A stretch of DNA of 37,245 nt from Candidatus Uhrbacteria bacterium (GTDB lineage: Bacteria; Patescibacteriota; Patescibacteriia; UBA9934; GWF2-40-263): positions 75,136 through 112,380 of the forward strand of contig JACPHU010000029.1 of the NCBI GenBank assembly GCA_016188495.1, given 5' to 3'. Shown here in pieces: positions 15,799 through 23,923 of this stretch. Made by a program: the position numbers and the translations under genes. Each line of letters opens with the position of its first letter. Within the stretch, counting starts at the first letter, position 1. The notes under the pieces were generated by a model. It was given only the letters and a program-made list of their open reading frames with translations. It had not been told where the DNA came from and searched no databases.

Positions 15799-15827
15799 TT
15801 GAAAAAAAGAAAAGACGGCGTTACTAT
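15799..15827 (+). promoter_or_regulatory. Sigma70-type promoter of the 15871-16575 gene
   Basis: TTGAAA (15799-15804) and TACTAT (15822-15827) are 17 nt apart. Transcription would start near 15834 and give a leader of about 37 nt that contains the Shine-Dalgarno AGAGGAG. This also argues against the TTG at 15799 as a start codon. Confidence 0.65.
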
Positions 15828-15870
15828 CCTGACTTGTCGATTTCCGGAAACTCTAAACAGAGGAGCTTGC

Positions 15871-16575
15871 ATGAGTTGTACGCTGAGTCCGTTTAACCGA
15901 GAGGTCGTAGCCGTCTTGCGAGAGCAAGGGGTTCTTTGCGACTATCAAGCCCGCGGAAGAAATGGCCAAATCGTGGTCGCTTGTTCTGATGGCGATCAGA
16001 TGAAAGATCTTTTGCTTCATAAATGGGAACAGGCGATCAGAAGAGGGAAGAAGTTTAGGCCCCACATGCTCTGCTTTCATGGCGGGGCGATGAACATCGA
16101 TGTGCACTGCAAACTTTATCCTGGCTTGGGACAGATCGTTCTGGACCATATTCGACAAGCAGAAGGTCCTAACCTGAAAGGAATCACGAGCGTCAATCTC
16201 AGCATCCATACTCCGTGTGGAGCCGCAGAATTGAATGAAATGACCTTAATTCATCAGATGTGGCATCAGTATAGAGCAAGTCTTCTGGTAGCCCAGATTG
16301 ACTTGACCAACACAATTATTCCCACGCTTCATGTGGATTACGGGGAGGATGATACTGAACTGGTTCTACGGGCAAATTCTTTACCCTACAAAGATTCTGC
16401 CACGGCTATTCAGCGGCTCGCGGATGAGACGGGGGTAAAAGTTCTTATTCCGATTCCGGAAACCCATCGACGAAGAACGTATTTGGTTAATCTGAATCGT
16501 TTTATCGAGTTTTGGAAAACATCCGGCAACGCTCTGTGGGGTCATTTGTTCGAAATCGACCCTCTGACTCTTTAA
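15871..16575 (+). CDS. Unknown protein with beta-carbonic-anhydrase-like motifs
   Basis: The 234-residue soluble protein is not firmly recognised. Seen: a strand leading into ACSDGDQ (C38), a later CFHGGAMN (residues 68-75), and IHTPCGA with H113 and C116. These resemble the C-x-D-x-R, NAG and H-x-x-C motifs that supply the Cys-His-Cys zinc site and the Asp-Arg dyad of beta-carbonic anhydrases, but the Arg is replaced by Asp (CSDGD). The spacing of 75 residues between C38 and H113 is longer than usual. A zinc-binding relative that lost carbonic anhydrase activity is one reading. The ATG at 15871 has AGAGGAG just upstream. The gene is visibly richer in G+C than the atp genes. It is monocistronic between atp and the hydrogenase-like operon. 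Confidence 0.6.
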   Translation: MSCTLSPFNREVVAVLREQGVLCDYQARGRNGQIVVACSDGDQMKDLLLHKWEQAIRRGKKFRPHMLCFHGGAMNIDVHCKLYPGLGQIVLDHIRQAEGPNLKGITSVNLSIHTPCGAAELNEMTLIHQMWHQYRASLLVAQIDLTNTIIPTLHVDYGEDDTELVLRANSLPYKDSATAIQRLADETGVKVLIPIPETHRRRTYLVNLNRFIEFWKTSGNALWGHLFEIDPLTL

Positions 16576-16607
16576 CCGTCTTGTACGCATCAAGACGGTT
16601 TTTCTTT
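16574..16607 (+). terminator. Intrinsic terminator of the 15871-16575 gene
   Basis: AACCGTCTTG (16574-16583) pairs perfectly with CAAGACGGTT (16591-16600) around TACGCAT and is followed by TTTCTTT. It overlaps the stop codon. Confidence 0.9.
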
Positions 16608-16656
16608 AAAAACGAAGGTATTTAAATCATCTTTTTATTATCCACTTTTAAAAGGA

Positions 16657-16685
16657 TTGATTCTTTTATGACACGGGATTATAAT
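16657..16685 (+). promoter_or_regulatory. Sigma70-type promoter of the hydrogenase-like operon
   Basis: TTGATT (16657-16662) and a perfect TATAAT (16680-16685) are separated by 17 nt. Transcription should begin near 16692, leaving a leader of about 14 nt without a Shine-Dalgarno sequence. The operon is therefore transcribed independently of atp. Confidence 0.75.
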
Positions 16686-16705
16686 TTCCTCGATTTTTTT
16701 ACGAT

Positions 16706-17236
16706 ATGTATATTCTCACATTGCTTCGAACACTCTTTCTTGGTCCTAGCGTAACAGAGGAAAATCCTTTATTACGTTTAAAAGATGGGGAAATTGAACC
16801 TATTGGCAACGAATTAAAAGAAATGATCCGTTCACTCTACCATGGACGATCATTACGCATTCGCGCTGTAGACGGAGGTTCGACAAACGCAGAAGAAATT
16901 GAATTGACAGCCCTGAACAATGCCTACTATGACATAGAGCGTTTCGGGCTGTCTTTTGTTGCCTCTCCCAGACATGCCGATATGTTATTTGTCACAGGAC
17001 CTGTTACGCGTAATTTAGAAGCCGCCGTAAAAGCAACTTATGAAGCCGCTCCTGAGCCTTGTATTGTCGTGGCCGTAGGGGATGGAGCTTGTACGGGCGG
17101 AATCTGGAAAGATTCTTATGCGGTGGTAGGGGCTGTGGAGAATGTCATTCCTGTTCACATAAAAATTCCAGGGGATCCGCCTTCTCCTGAAATGATTCTT
17201 AAAACGTTATTAGCGGCTCTTAAACAGAAGGCTTAA
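16706..17236 (+). CDS. Ehr/group 4 hydrogenase-like small subunit (NuoB/HyfI-like), cluster ligands lost
   Basis: This 176-residue protein aligns with the small subunit of group 4 hydrogenases and with NuoB of complex I. Seen: RSLRIRAVDGGSTNAEEIELTAL, where the family has D-x-G-S-C-N-G-C-E, and FGLSFVASPRHADMLFVTGPVTRNLEAAVKATYEA, which is highly typical, then AVGDGACTGG and IPGDPPSPEMIL. The four Cys that normally bind the proximal [4Fe-4S] cluster correspond to T60, E63, C129 and D157, so only one remains. The backbone is otherwise well preserved, which argues against decay. It is shorter than HyfI (about 250 residues). First gene of the operon, in the same reading direction as its membrane partners. 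Confidence 0.85.
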   Translation: MYILTLLRTLFLGPSVTEENPLLRLKDGEIEPIGNELKEMIRSLYHGRSLRIRAVDGGSTNAEEIELTALNNAYYDIERFGLSFVASPRHADMLFVTGPVTRNLEAAVKATYEAAPEPCIVVAVGDGACTGGIWKDSYAVVGAVENVIPVHIKIPGDPPSPEMILKTLLAALKQKA

Positions 17237-17246
17237 CACTCACGGT

Positions 17247-19256
17247 ATGGATCTTTCTTTCATCTCATTTTTGATCTCGGGAAGTCTCTTTGTTGCCATT
17301 CTTTCTGGTTTGGTTGCTTTGCTTGACCGATCAAGTCGTTCTCATTTTTTTTCCCAGGTTCTTTTAATCATGTCCGGTGTATTGGGAGCGGTTGGAAGCA
17401 TGGCTTTCCTTTTTCTTTCAAAAAAGAATAGTTTTGATCCTGTCGCTATCCAACAGTCTTTTTCGTTCTTTGGTATACAGACAGGTTTGACATTGGATTT
17501 TTTTTCAGCTCTGTTTTTTGCCTTAGTTTGTATTATCAGCGTGCTTTGTGCGATCTATTCTCTTTCTTATTTGGCATCAATGCGCGATACATACAATCTA
17601 TCCGTGGTTGATGCTCTTGTTGCCGCGTTTGTTTTAGGCATGCAGCTGGTGCTTCTTTCTCAAACACCTCTTGCGTTTTTATTTGGTTGGGAAGTGATGT
17701 CTATCACTTCTTTTTTTCTGGTCATGAGCGATCGCACTCAAACGTCTATTCGCGCAGCTGTGGTGTATTTGATCATGACACATCTTGGAGCTGCGGCTAT
17801 CCTTGCTGGTTTTATGCTTTTGGCAGGGGGCAATCCTTTTTCAACATTTAACGATCTTTCTCTCATTGCAGGTCAAGCCTCCCACACGATTCTTTTGAGT
17901 GCATTCGGTCTGTTTTTATTCGGCTTCGGTTCAAAAGCAGGATTGGTTCCTTTTCACATTTGGCTTCCAGAGGCCCATCCTGCTGCTCCAAGTCATGTTT
18001 CAGCCCTCATGTCTGGAGTCATGTTGAAAATCGCACTTTATGGATTTTTGCGTGTCTTACTTTTTATCCTTCCACCCATTTCTTCCGCGGCGTACCTGAT
18101 GATCGTTTTCTTGGGTTTGCTTTCTGCTATTTTCGGGGTGCTGTATGCAGTAGTAGAAAAAGATTTTAAAAAGACATTAGCTTTCAGCAGTATCGAAAAT
18201 ATCGGTTTGATGTTCACAATGGTGGGAACGGCTTTTTATTTGAAATCTCAAGGCCTCATTCCTTTATCGGAGTTACTATTGAACACCTGCTTATTTTTTG
18301 CCGTAGGACATGCTCTTTTTAAATCGGGTTTGTTCCTTGTTTCCGGAGCGATCATTCATAGTGTTCATTCTCGAAGCCTTGAAATGATGGGGGGATTAGC
18401 CAAACGAATGCCCATACTTTCCGTTTCTTTGTGTGTATTAATTCTTGCTGCCGCTGCGTTACCTCCTTTTGGACCTTTTTTTGCCGAATGGGTATTTCTC
18501 CAAAGCTTGGTTATTGGCGTGACTCTTGCAAGCCCATTTGTTAAGGGGATTTTGATTGGAACTCTCGTTATAACAACCCTGGTGGGAGGACTGGCTATTT
18601 TTGCCATGGTTAAATTATTTGCTATCTCCATGCTAGGAGAACCCCGCACGCCTCAAGCACAATCCGCACATGATCCTTCATGGCTTATTCTTTTTCCTAT
18701 TATTGCGCTTTCAATTCTCGTCGTTGTTCTGGGATTGTTTTCCCCTAGAATTCTTTCTCTGATGGAAATTCAGTCACCCGTTTCCTTCTTTGTTTCGATG
18801 ACAAGTCTCTCTGCAGGATTGGGCAGCATAAAACCATTTTTTATCGGTTTATTTTTAGTCCTGTGCGTGATCGGCGTTTGGTTATTTCGTCGGGTGTTCA
18901 CAGATGTTAAAAATGAACGTCTTTTCCATAGTTGGGATTGCGGTCAGCCAATAGATGCGTCTATGGAATATACAGCGACAGCATTCTCTGCTCCTATCCG
19001 TTTCTTTTTTCGTTCTTTATTGGGTATTCGCAAATCTATTGAAGTTCACCCCTTGTGCGAAGGTAACTCCTGGATAGCAAAACGCACAATAACCCTTCAT
19101 TTGCGTTCTATTTGGATGGATTTTGGATACACACCTCTTGGAAAGGTTTTGATAGAAATCAACGAACGGGTGAAAAAAATTCAAAACGGAAATATTCGTT
19201 TTTATCTCTTTCTTTTGTTGCTCACTCTTCTATTGACTATCTGGATTGCTCTATGA
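17247..19256 (+). CDS. HyfB-like antiporter-type membrane subunit (NuoL/MrpA-like)
   Basis: The 669-residue protein is a polytopic membrane subunit similar in length to HyfB. Seen: the channel glutamate in LFGWEVMSITSFF, the TM7 region GSKAGLVPFHIWLPEAHPAAPSHVSALMSGVMLKIALYG with its lysines, KKTLAFSSIENIGLMF, HALFKSGLFLVSGAI and PPFGPFFAEWVFLQ, so the Glu and Lys residues of the proton path are kept. The C-terminal part has the HyfB-specific WDCGQPIDASMEYTATAFSAPIRFFFRSLLG stretch and a last helix. It should pump or exchange protons (or Na+) across the membrane. It follows the small subunit by 10 nt and overlaps the next gene by 4 nt. Confidence 0.92.
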   Translation: MDLSFISFLISGSLFVAILSGLVALLDRSSRSHFFSQVLLIMSGVLGAVGSMAFLFLSKKNSFDPVAIQQSFSFFGIQTGLTLDFFSALFFALVCIISVLCAIYSLSYLASMRDTYNLSVVDALVAAFVLGMQLVLLSQTPLAFLFGWEVMSITSFFLVMSDRTQTSIRAAVVYLIMTHLGAAAILAGFMLLAGGNPFSTFNDLSLIAGQASHTILLSAFGLFLFGFGSKAGLVPFHIWLPEAHPAAPSHVSALMSGVMLKIALYGFLRVLLFILPPISSAAYLMIVFLGLLSAIFGVLYAVVEKDFKKTLAFSSIENIGLMFTMVGTAFYLKSQGLIPLSELLLNTCLFFAVGHALFKSGLFLVSGAIIHSVHSRSLEMMGGLAKRMPILSVSLCVLILAAAALPPFGPFFAEWVFLQSLVIGVTLASPFVKGILIGTLVITTLVGGLAIFAMVKLFAISMLGEPRTPQAQSAHDPSWLILFPIIALSILVVVLGLFSPRILSLMEIQSPVSFFVSMTSLSAGLGSIKPFFIGLFLVLCVIGVWLFRRVFTDVKNERLFHSWDCGQPIDASMEYTATAFSAPIRFFFRSLLGIRKSIEVHPLCEGNSWIAKRTITLHLRSIWMDFGYTPLGKVLIEINERVKKIQNGNIRFYLFLLLLTLLLTIWIAL

Positions 19257-20179
19257 ACACCTCTTTTCTTATCTCTTTTATACAACTTGTCATCGTTCTT
19301 CTTTTTGCTCCATTTGTCACAGGGCTTGTACGTCTATTGAAAGCCCGGTTACAGGGCAGAAGGGGAGCGAGTCCTTTCCTTGTGTATTTTGGTTTGTTAA
19401 CGATGTTGCGCAAGCAAACGGTTATTTCCCAAAGCCGTTCATGGGTTTTTCGCTGTGTTCCTTACGTTGTTTTGGGAACAATTATTTTTCTTGTCATGAG
19501 TCTTCCTCTGGTATTTTCAAATGCGGGTATCAACGGCGTTGATCTCTTTGTCATTGCTGGAGTGTTAGCCATGAGTTCCGTCTTTCTTGTTTTTGGAGGA
19601 CTTGATTCAGCGACCGCCTTTGGAGGAATGGGGGCCAGTCGAGAAATGACGCTTGCGGCTCTTGTTGAACCATTGATTATGACAACGTTTGTGACACTCG
19701 CGATAACAAACCACAGTACGCTTGTGAAAGAATCGCTCGGTTCAGGGATTCACCTATGGCAAAATCCAGCGTTGCTGCTGACTCTCATTGCTTTTATTTT
19801 TATTGCATTGTCTGAAAACGCTCGCTATCCGACCGATAATCCAGCTACACACCTTGAGCTCACCATGGTTCATGAGGCAATGATTCTAGAATACTCAGGT
19901 CCTTCTTTGGCTATTCTTGAATACGCTTCATCTGTGAAGCTCACCCTCTTCTTTTTACTGATTGGAAACTTACTTGTTCCAAAACCAGAAGCGGTCTTAA
20001 GCCTGAGTTCGTTGTTTGTTTCTCTTGTTTCCGTTTTCATGACCTTGATTATTGTTTCTTTTCTTCTTGCTCTTCTTGAATCGTGTATAGCAAAAATGCG
20101 ATTTTATCGCATGCAAGAATATATGGCTCTCGGTTTTATTTTTAGTCTTTCTGGTTTGATTCTTACACTCGTTTTATGA
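19253..20179 (+). CDS. HyfC-like membrane anchor subunit (NuoH/HycD-like)
   Basis: This 308-residue protein with about eight transmembrane helices connects the peripheral arm to the antiporter-like subunits. Seen: the basic loop RLLKARLQGRRGASPF, and the strongly conserved ENARYPTDNPATHLELTMVHEAMILEYSGPSLAILEYAS, which carries the glutamates that form the entrance of the ion channel. The ATG at 19253 overlaps the hyfB-like stop (ATGA); an upstream reading start at 19112 lies inside that gene and is not credible. Length is close to HyfC (about 315). Confidence 0.92.
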   Translation: MNTSFLISFIQLVIVLLFAPFVTGLVRLLKARLQGRRGASPFLVYFGLLTMLRKQTVISQSRSWVFRCVPYVVLGTIIFLVMSLPLVFSNAGINGVDLFVIAGVLAMSSVFLVFGGLDSATAFGGMGASREMTLAALVEPLIMTTFVTLAITNHSTLVKESLGSGIHLWQNPALLLTLIAFIFIALSENARYPTDNPATHLELTMVHEAMILEYSGPSLAILEYASSVKLTLFFLLIGNLLVPKPEAVLSLSSLFVSLVSVFMTLIIVSFLLALLESCIAKMRFYRMQEYMALGFIFSLSGLILTLVL

Positions 20180-20841
20180 TTTCTCTTTTAACATTCTTAA
20201 ATGTCATGATGTTCGTATTTGTTGGGGGAACCTTTTTTTGCTTAACGCTTTCCAGACTCCCGAGTCTTTTGAGGGCCTATGCGACTTCTTCCTTTGCCTT
20301 GGCGGGTTTGACGTTAAGCATAGCGTTAGAAGAAAAAGCGTCTCACTTGTATATCGTGGTTCTTATGATTCTGATCGTGAAAGGAATTCTTGTTCCTTTT
20401 ATTATTAGAAGAATGGCGGATCGTTCAGGAGTTTCTCTGAGACTTTCGTCTGTTTTACGTGCAACCTCAAGTTGGTTTGTGGCCGGATTATCCTTTTCCG
20501 CTGGAATGGTTTTAGCTCTCCGCTCTCCACTTTTTCTAAACACGGGTTCTTCTGAGGGAGTGACTCTTCTTTTGCCTATTTCTATCGGAATTATTTTTGT
20601 AGGAATAAGTACAATGATTATCAGGCGAGACATCATTTCCCAAATGATCGGTTTTCTTGTGATGGAAAACGGGATTGCTGCCTTCGCATTAAGTGCTTTG
20701 GGTGGTGTTCCTGTTGTCATTGAATTTGGTGTCTATTCTGCCGTATTGATCGGCGCTGTTCTCATGGCTACTCTTGGACAACGTGTTCAAGAGTTGTTTG
20801 GTTCTTCCGACACGTCACACTTGAACGAATTGATTGACTAA
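20176..20841 (+). CDS. HyfE-like membrane subunit (NuoK-like)
   Basis: The 221-residue protein has six or seven transmembrane helices and corresponds to HyfE (about 216 residues), whose C-terminal half contains a NuoK-like module. Seen: basic loop IRRMADRSGVSLRLSSV, the NuoK-like stretch MIIRRDIISQMIGFLVMENGIAAFALSALGGVP with the conserved membrane glutamate, and VIEFGVYSAVLIGAVLMATLGQRVQELFG. It overlaps the preceding gene by 4 nt, and its stop ends 4 nt before the ATG of the next subunit. Confidence 0.9.
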   Translation: MISLLTFLNVMMFVFVGGTFFCLTLSRLPSLLRAYATSSFALAGLTLSIALEEKASHLYIVVLMILIVKGILVPFIIRRMADRSGVSLRLSSVLRATSSWFVAGLSFSAGMVLALRSPLFLNTGSSEGVTLLLPISIGIIFVGISTMIIRRDIISQMIGFLVMENGIAAFALSALGGVPVVIEFGVYSAVLIGAVLMATLGQRVQELFGSSDTSHLNELID

Positions 20842-20845
20842 ATGT

Positions 20846-22324
20846 ATGTTGATTTACGTTTTATTTGGAGTTCTTATTTTTTCTGGATTTGCTGCTCTTA
20901 TTCCGAATATAAAAAATAACACGCTCCATCGGATTGGCTTAAGTACAGCCGTCACAGCTACCGTTCTTACACTTTGGATTTCCGGTCCTGTTCTTTTAGG
21001 AACTCAGGAATCTTGGCAAACCTTTTTTTGGGAGGTCAGTCGTTTTGGATCTCTCGTAGCTTGTCTTATCGTCTTTGTTTATTTGGGAGCCATGTTAGTG
21101 AGTCAAAAATATTTAACCGTGGAAGAAAAAAAAGGAATTTTAAGCACAAATCACGTACGCCTCTACATGGTCTGTGTGCCTTTGTTCGTGCTTTCCATGT
21201 TGGTAAGTATTTTTGCCAATAACGCTGGAATCATATGGGTTGCGTTAGAAGCAACGACTCTATCGACCACGCTACTGGTTTCTTTTTATAGGAAAAAATC
21301 CTCCATGGAAGCCGCTTGGAAGTATATTGTTTTGTGTTCAACGGGAATTGCCCTTGGATTATTTGGCATACTCATGCTTGGTTACGCCGGATCCTTAGCA
21401 GGACTTTCAGAGGGGGAAGTTTTCAACATGCATTTGCTTAGATCCGCAGGTTCCTCGTTAAACCAAGATATCGTAAAGTGGGCTTTTGTCTTTTTATTTG
21501 TAGGTTTTGGAACAAAGGTAGGATTTGTTCCTTTGCATACATGGCTTCCGGATGCCCATAGTAAAACACCAGCTCCTGTTTCTGCGATGCTTTCTGGTGT
21601 TCTCTTAAACGTTGCTTTTTTTACTCTATTAAGATTTAAAGTCATTACCGACACGGTCTTAGCATCATCCCAATGGACGAATTACTTTTTCCTCATTTTT
21701 GGAACACTATCTGTTATTCTTCCAGCCATCATCTTAATTTCTCAACGTAACTATAAGCGCATGCTTGCGTATTCTAGTGTTGAGCATATGGGGTTGTTGG
21801 CCTTTTTTGTAAGCCTTGGTCCTGTAGGAATTGTTCCTTTCAGCATTCACATGATTGGCCATACGCTTGCAAAATCAGCACTTTTTTACGGGGCCGGAGA
21901 ATTTTTGCAACGATTTGAATCGACAAAGTTTGCGCTTGTTCATGCCACAATGGCTCGAGCCCCAAGAACAAGCACACTCTTTTTGCTGGCTTTGCTACTT
22001 CTTATTGCGGTTCCCCCTTCTGGTTTATTTTTGAGTGAGTTTATGCTCGTGGGTCTAGGATTTTCTCAAAATCCATGGCTTACGGCGATTGTTGTTCTTG
22101 GGCTATCTTTGGCTGGTGTAGGAATGATCCGTTCCGTGTTAAGTCTTTTGTTTGGTGAAATTACTCCTAACGAGAAGCAGGAGATCGCACAAGAACATTG
22201 GAATACCACCCATACAATCATGGCTATTCACATTATTCTTGGTATCGCTTTCGGATTTTGGTGTTTAACCGGAAATGGTCTCCTGTTCCTCACGCAAGTA
22301 AGCGGCTCCTTTTTCACTCTATGA
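20846..22324 (+). CDS. HyfF-like second antiporter-type subunit (NuoM/N-like)
   Basis: The 492-residue polytopic subunit matches HyfF. Seen: the TM5 glutamate in IIWVALEATTLSTTLLVSF, the TM7 segment GTKVGFVPLHTWLPDAHSKTPAPVSAMLSGVLLNVAFF with the lysine, YKRMLAYSSVEHMGLLAFF, HTLAKSALFYGAGEF, and PPSGLFLSEFML with the TM12 glutamate. All the charged residues expected for a working proton channel are therefore present. The ATG at 20846 is used; the TTG at 20834 lies in the previous gene. It overlaps the large-subunit start by 4 nt (ATGA). Confidence 0.92.
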   Translation: MLIYVLFGVLIFSGFAALIPNIKNNTLHRIGLSTAVTATVLTLWISGPVLLGTQESWQTFFWEVSRFGSLVACLIVFVYLGAMLVSQKYLTVEEKKGILSTNHVRLYMVCVPLFVLSMLVSIFANNAGIIWVALEATTLSTTLLVSFYRKKSSMEAAWKYIVLCSTGIALGLFGILMLGYAGSLAGLSEGEVFNMHLLRSAGSSLNQDIVKWAFVFLFVGFGTKVGFVPLHTWLPDAHSKTPAPVSAMLSGVLLNVAFFTLLRFKVITDTVLASSQWTNYFFLIFGTLSVILPAIILISQRNYKRMLAYSSVEHMGLLAFFVSLGPVGIVPFSIHMIGHTLAKSALFYGAGEFLQRFESTKFALVHATMARAPRTSTLFLLALLLLIAVPPSGLFLSEFMLVGLGFSQNPWLTAIVVLGLSLAGVGMIRSVLSLLFGEITPNEKQEIAQEHWNTTHTIMAIHIILGIAFGFWCLTGNGLLFLTQVSGSFFTL

Positions 22325-23874
22325 CATACGATGAACTTACAAAGATATTTCCTGGCTTGGTAAAATCACACAAGGATCAATGGCATCTTGTCATTGATCA
22401 CAACGATTTTACTGCCACGGCAGTAAAATGTGTTAAAGAAATGGGTTTTTCTCTTTCTCTATTATACGCAACAGACGATTCTGCCTCACAGAAGGGATTT
22501 GGTATTCATGCTGTCTTATCACAGTCTGCTGAACCTGCCTGGTTTACGATTTCTACACAATTAAACGATGAACATCCAACGTATCAATCACTGACAACCC
22601 AAATAATGGCGAGCCATTGGTACGAACGTTATCTCATGGACATGTTCGGTATTGAAGCAATGAATCATCCAGATGGACGACGTTTAGTGCATCACGAAAA
22701 TATTCCAGAAAAAACATACCCTTTGAGAAAAGAATTTAAATGGGATACAAAACTTGCCCATGCCAATGTCGCTTATCCGATGCATCATGTAGAAGGTGAG
22801 GGGATTTATGAAATTCCTGTAGGTCCTATTCATGCTGGAATCATTGAACCAGGCCATTTTCGTTTCAATGTTGCCGGAGAGCGAATTATTACGTTAGAAG
22901 GAAAACTCTTCTTTACGCATAAAGGCGTTGAAAAACTTCTGGAAGGAAAGACACCTTCTGAAGCGTTGCCCTTTATAGAACGTCTCTCTGGGGACATGGC
23001 CGCGTCTCATGCTCTTGCTTTTTGTCAGGCTGTTGAAAAAATTTGTTCAACAGATGTACCTCTTCGCGCGCAGATGATTCGAAGTCTTGTGTGTGAACTT
23101 GAACGCATCACCATGCATATTCATGACCTGGCTAATATCGCAGGAATGGGAACGGGATACACAGTTATGGCCGCCCAAGGCTTCCGTATCAAGGAACGTT
23201 TAATGCGATTATCTCAAACCATTTTTGGAAACCGTTTTTGGAGAGGATTTATTATTCCAGGTGGAGTGTTACGAGAATTCACTTCAGAAGAACGCTTGCT
23301 TATGAAAGAAACGACTCAAGAAGCCGTAAGAGAAATGCTTTCTCTGATCAAAATGGCAATGCTTTCCGATGGACTTCGAGAACGATTGGAGACAACGGGA
23401 ATTTTGCAAAAAGAAGCGGCTGTGGCTTACGGTGCTGTAGGTCTTCCTGCCCGTGCCTCAGGAGTGAACAAAGATGTACGTACAGATCATCCTTATGCAG
23501 GTTATGGTCAATTGCCTTTTACACAAATTTCTGCAACCGATGGGGACGTTTACGCACGTTACCGATGCCGTTTTGAAGAACTCGACGTCTCTCTTGAGAT
23601 GATTCTCGCAGCACTAGATAAACATCAGAACACAAAAATACAGACGGACGTTCTTGTGAAAGATGGCAACGCTTTGAGTGCTGTAGAATCGTGGCGAGGA
23701 GAGATCATGACCGTTGTGCATTTAAAAGACGGTGTGATTGATCGTTGCATGCCACGCGACCCTTCGTTTTGCAACTGGGCTTTGTTTGGCGAAATAGGTC
23801 CTGGGAACATTGTTCCTGATTTTCCTCTGTGTAATAAATCTTTAAACCTCAGTTATTCGGGAAACGATCTGTAA
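22321..23874 (+). CDS. Ehr/group 4 hydrogenase-like large subunit (NuoC-NuoD fusion), NiFe ligands lost
   Basis: This 517-residue protein has a NuoC-like N-terminal domain (HWYERYLMDMFGIEAMNHPDGRRL, residues 99-122) fused to a NuoD/HycE-like domain that begins GPIHAGIIEPGHFRF (168-182). The hydrogenase L1 motif R-x-C-G-x-C reads RLSGDM (S223, M226 in place of Cys), and the C-terminal L2 motif C-Y-S-C reads SYSG (S511, G514). The four NiFe ligands are thus all absent. The sequence stops right after L2 (SGNDL), with no extension for a maturation protease. The Ehr class of energy-converting hydrogenase-related complexes has this trait. Overall fold residues are well kept. The enzymatic function is unknown. 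It is the last gene of the operon. Confidence 0.9.
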   Translation: MTYDELTKIFPGLVKSHKDQWHLVIDHNDFTATAVKCVKEMGFSLSLLYATDDSASQKGFGIHAVLSQSAEPAWFTISTQLNDEHPTYQSLTTQIMASHWYERYLMDMFGIEAMNHPDGRRLVHHENIPEKTYPLRKEFKWDTKLAHANVAYPMHHVEGEGIYEIPVGPIHAGIIEPGHFRFNVAGERIITLEGKLFFTHKGVEKLLEGKTPSEALPFIERLSGDMAASHALAFCQAVEKICSTDVPLRAQMIRSLVCELERITMHIHDLANIAGMGTGYTVMAAQGFRIKERLMRLSQTIFGNRFWRGFIIPGGVLREFTSEERLLMKETTQEAVREMLSLIKMAMLSDGLRERLETTGILQKEAAVAYGAVGLPARASGVNKDVRTDHPYAGYGQLPFTQISATDGDVYARYRCRFEELDVSLEMILAALDKHQNTKIQTDVLVKDGNALSAVESWRGEIMTVVHLKDGVIDRCMPRDPSFCNWALFGEIGPGNIVPDFPLCNKSLNLSYSGNDL

Positions 23875-23889
23875 CACCGTTATTGATAG

Positions 23890-23921
23890 AAAAAATCGAC
23901 CTTATAAAGGGTCGATTTTGC
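23890..23921. terminator. Bidirectional terminator between the hydrogenase-like operon and the FHA gene
   Basis: AAAATCGACC (23892-23901) pairs with GGTCGATTTT (23910-23919) in a perfect 10-bp stem between two convergent genes. Both arms provide a T-rich tract on the respective strand. Confidence 0.8.
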
Positions 23922-23923
23922 GT

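Noticed and set aside
15799-15870. TTG-initiated extension of the 15871 gene
   Set aside because: The region contains the promoter (TTGAAA-17-TACTAT), and the ATG at 15871 has a Shine-Dalgarno sequence at the right distance.
22198-22320. N-terminal extension of the large subunit by 41 residues
   Set aside because: It would overlap the previous antiporter-like subunit extensively; the ATGA overlap at 22321 matches the coupling used elsewhere in the operon.
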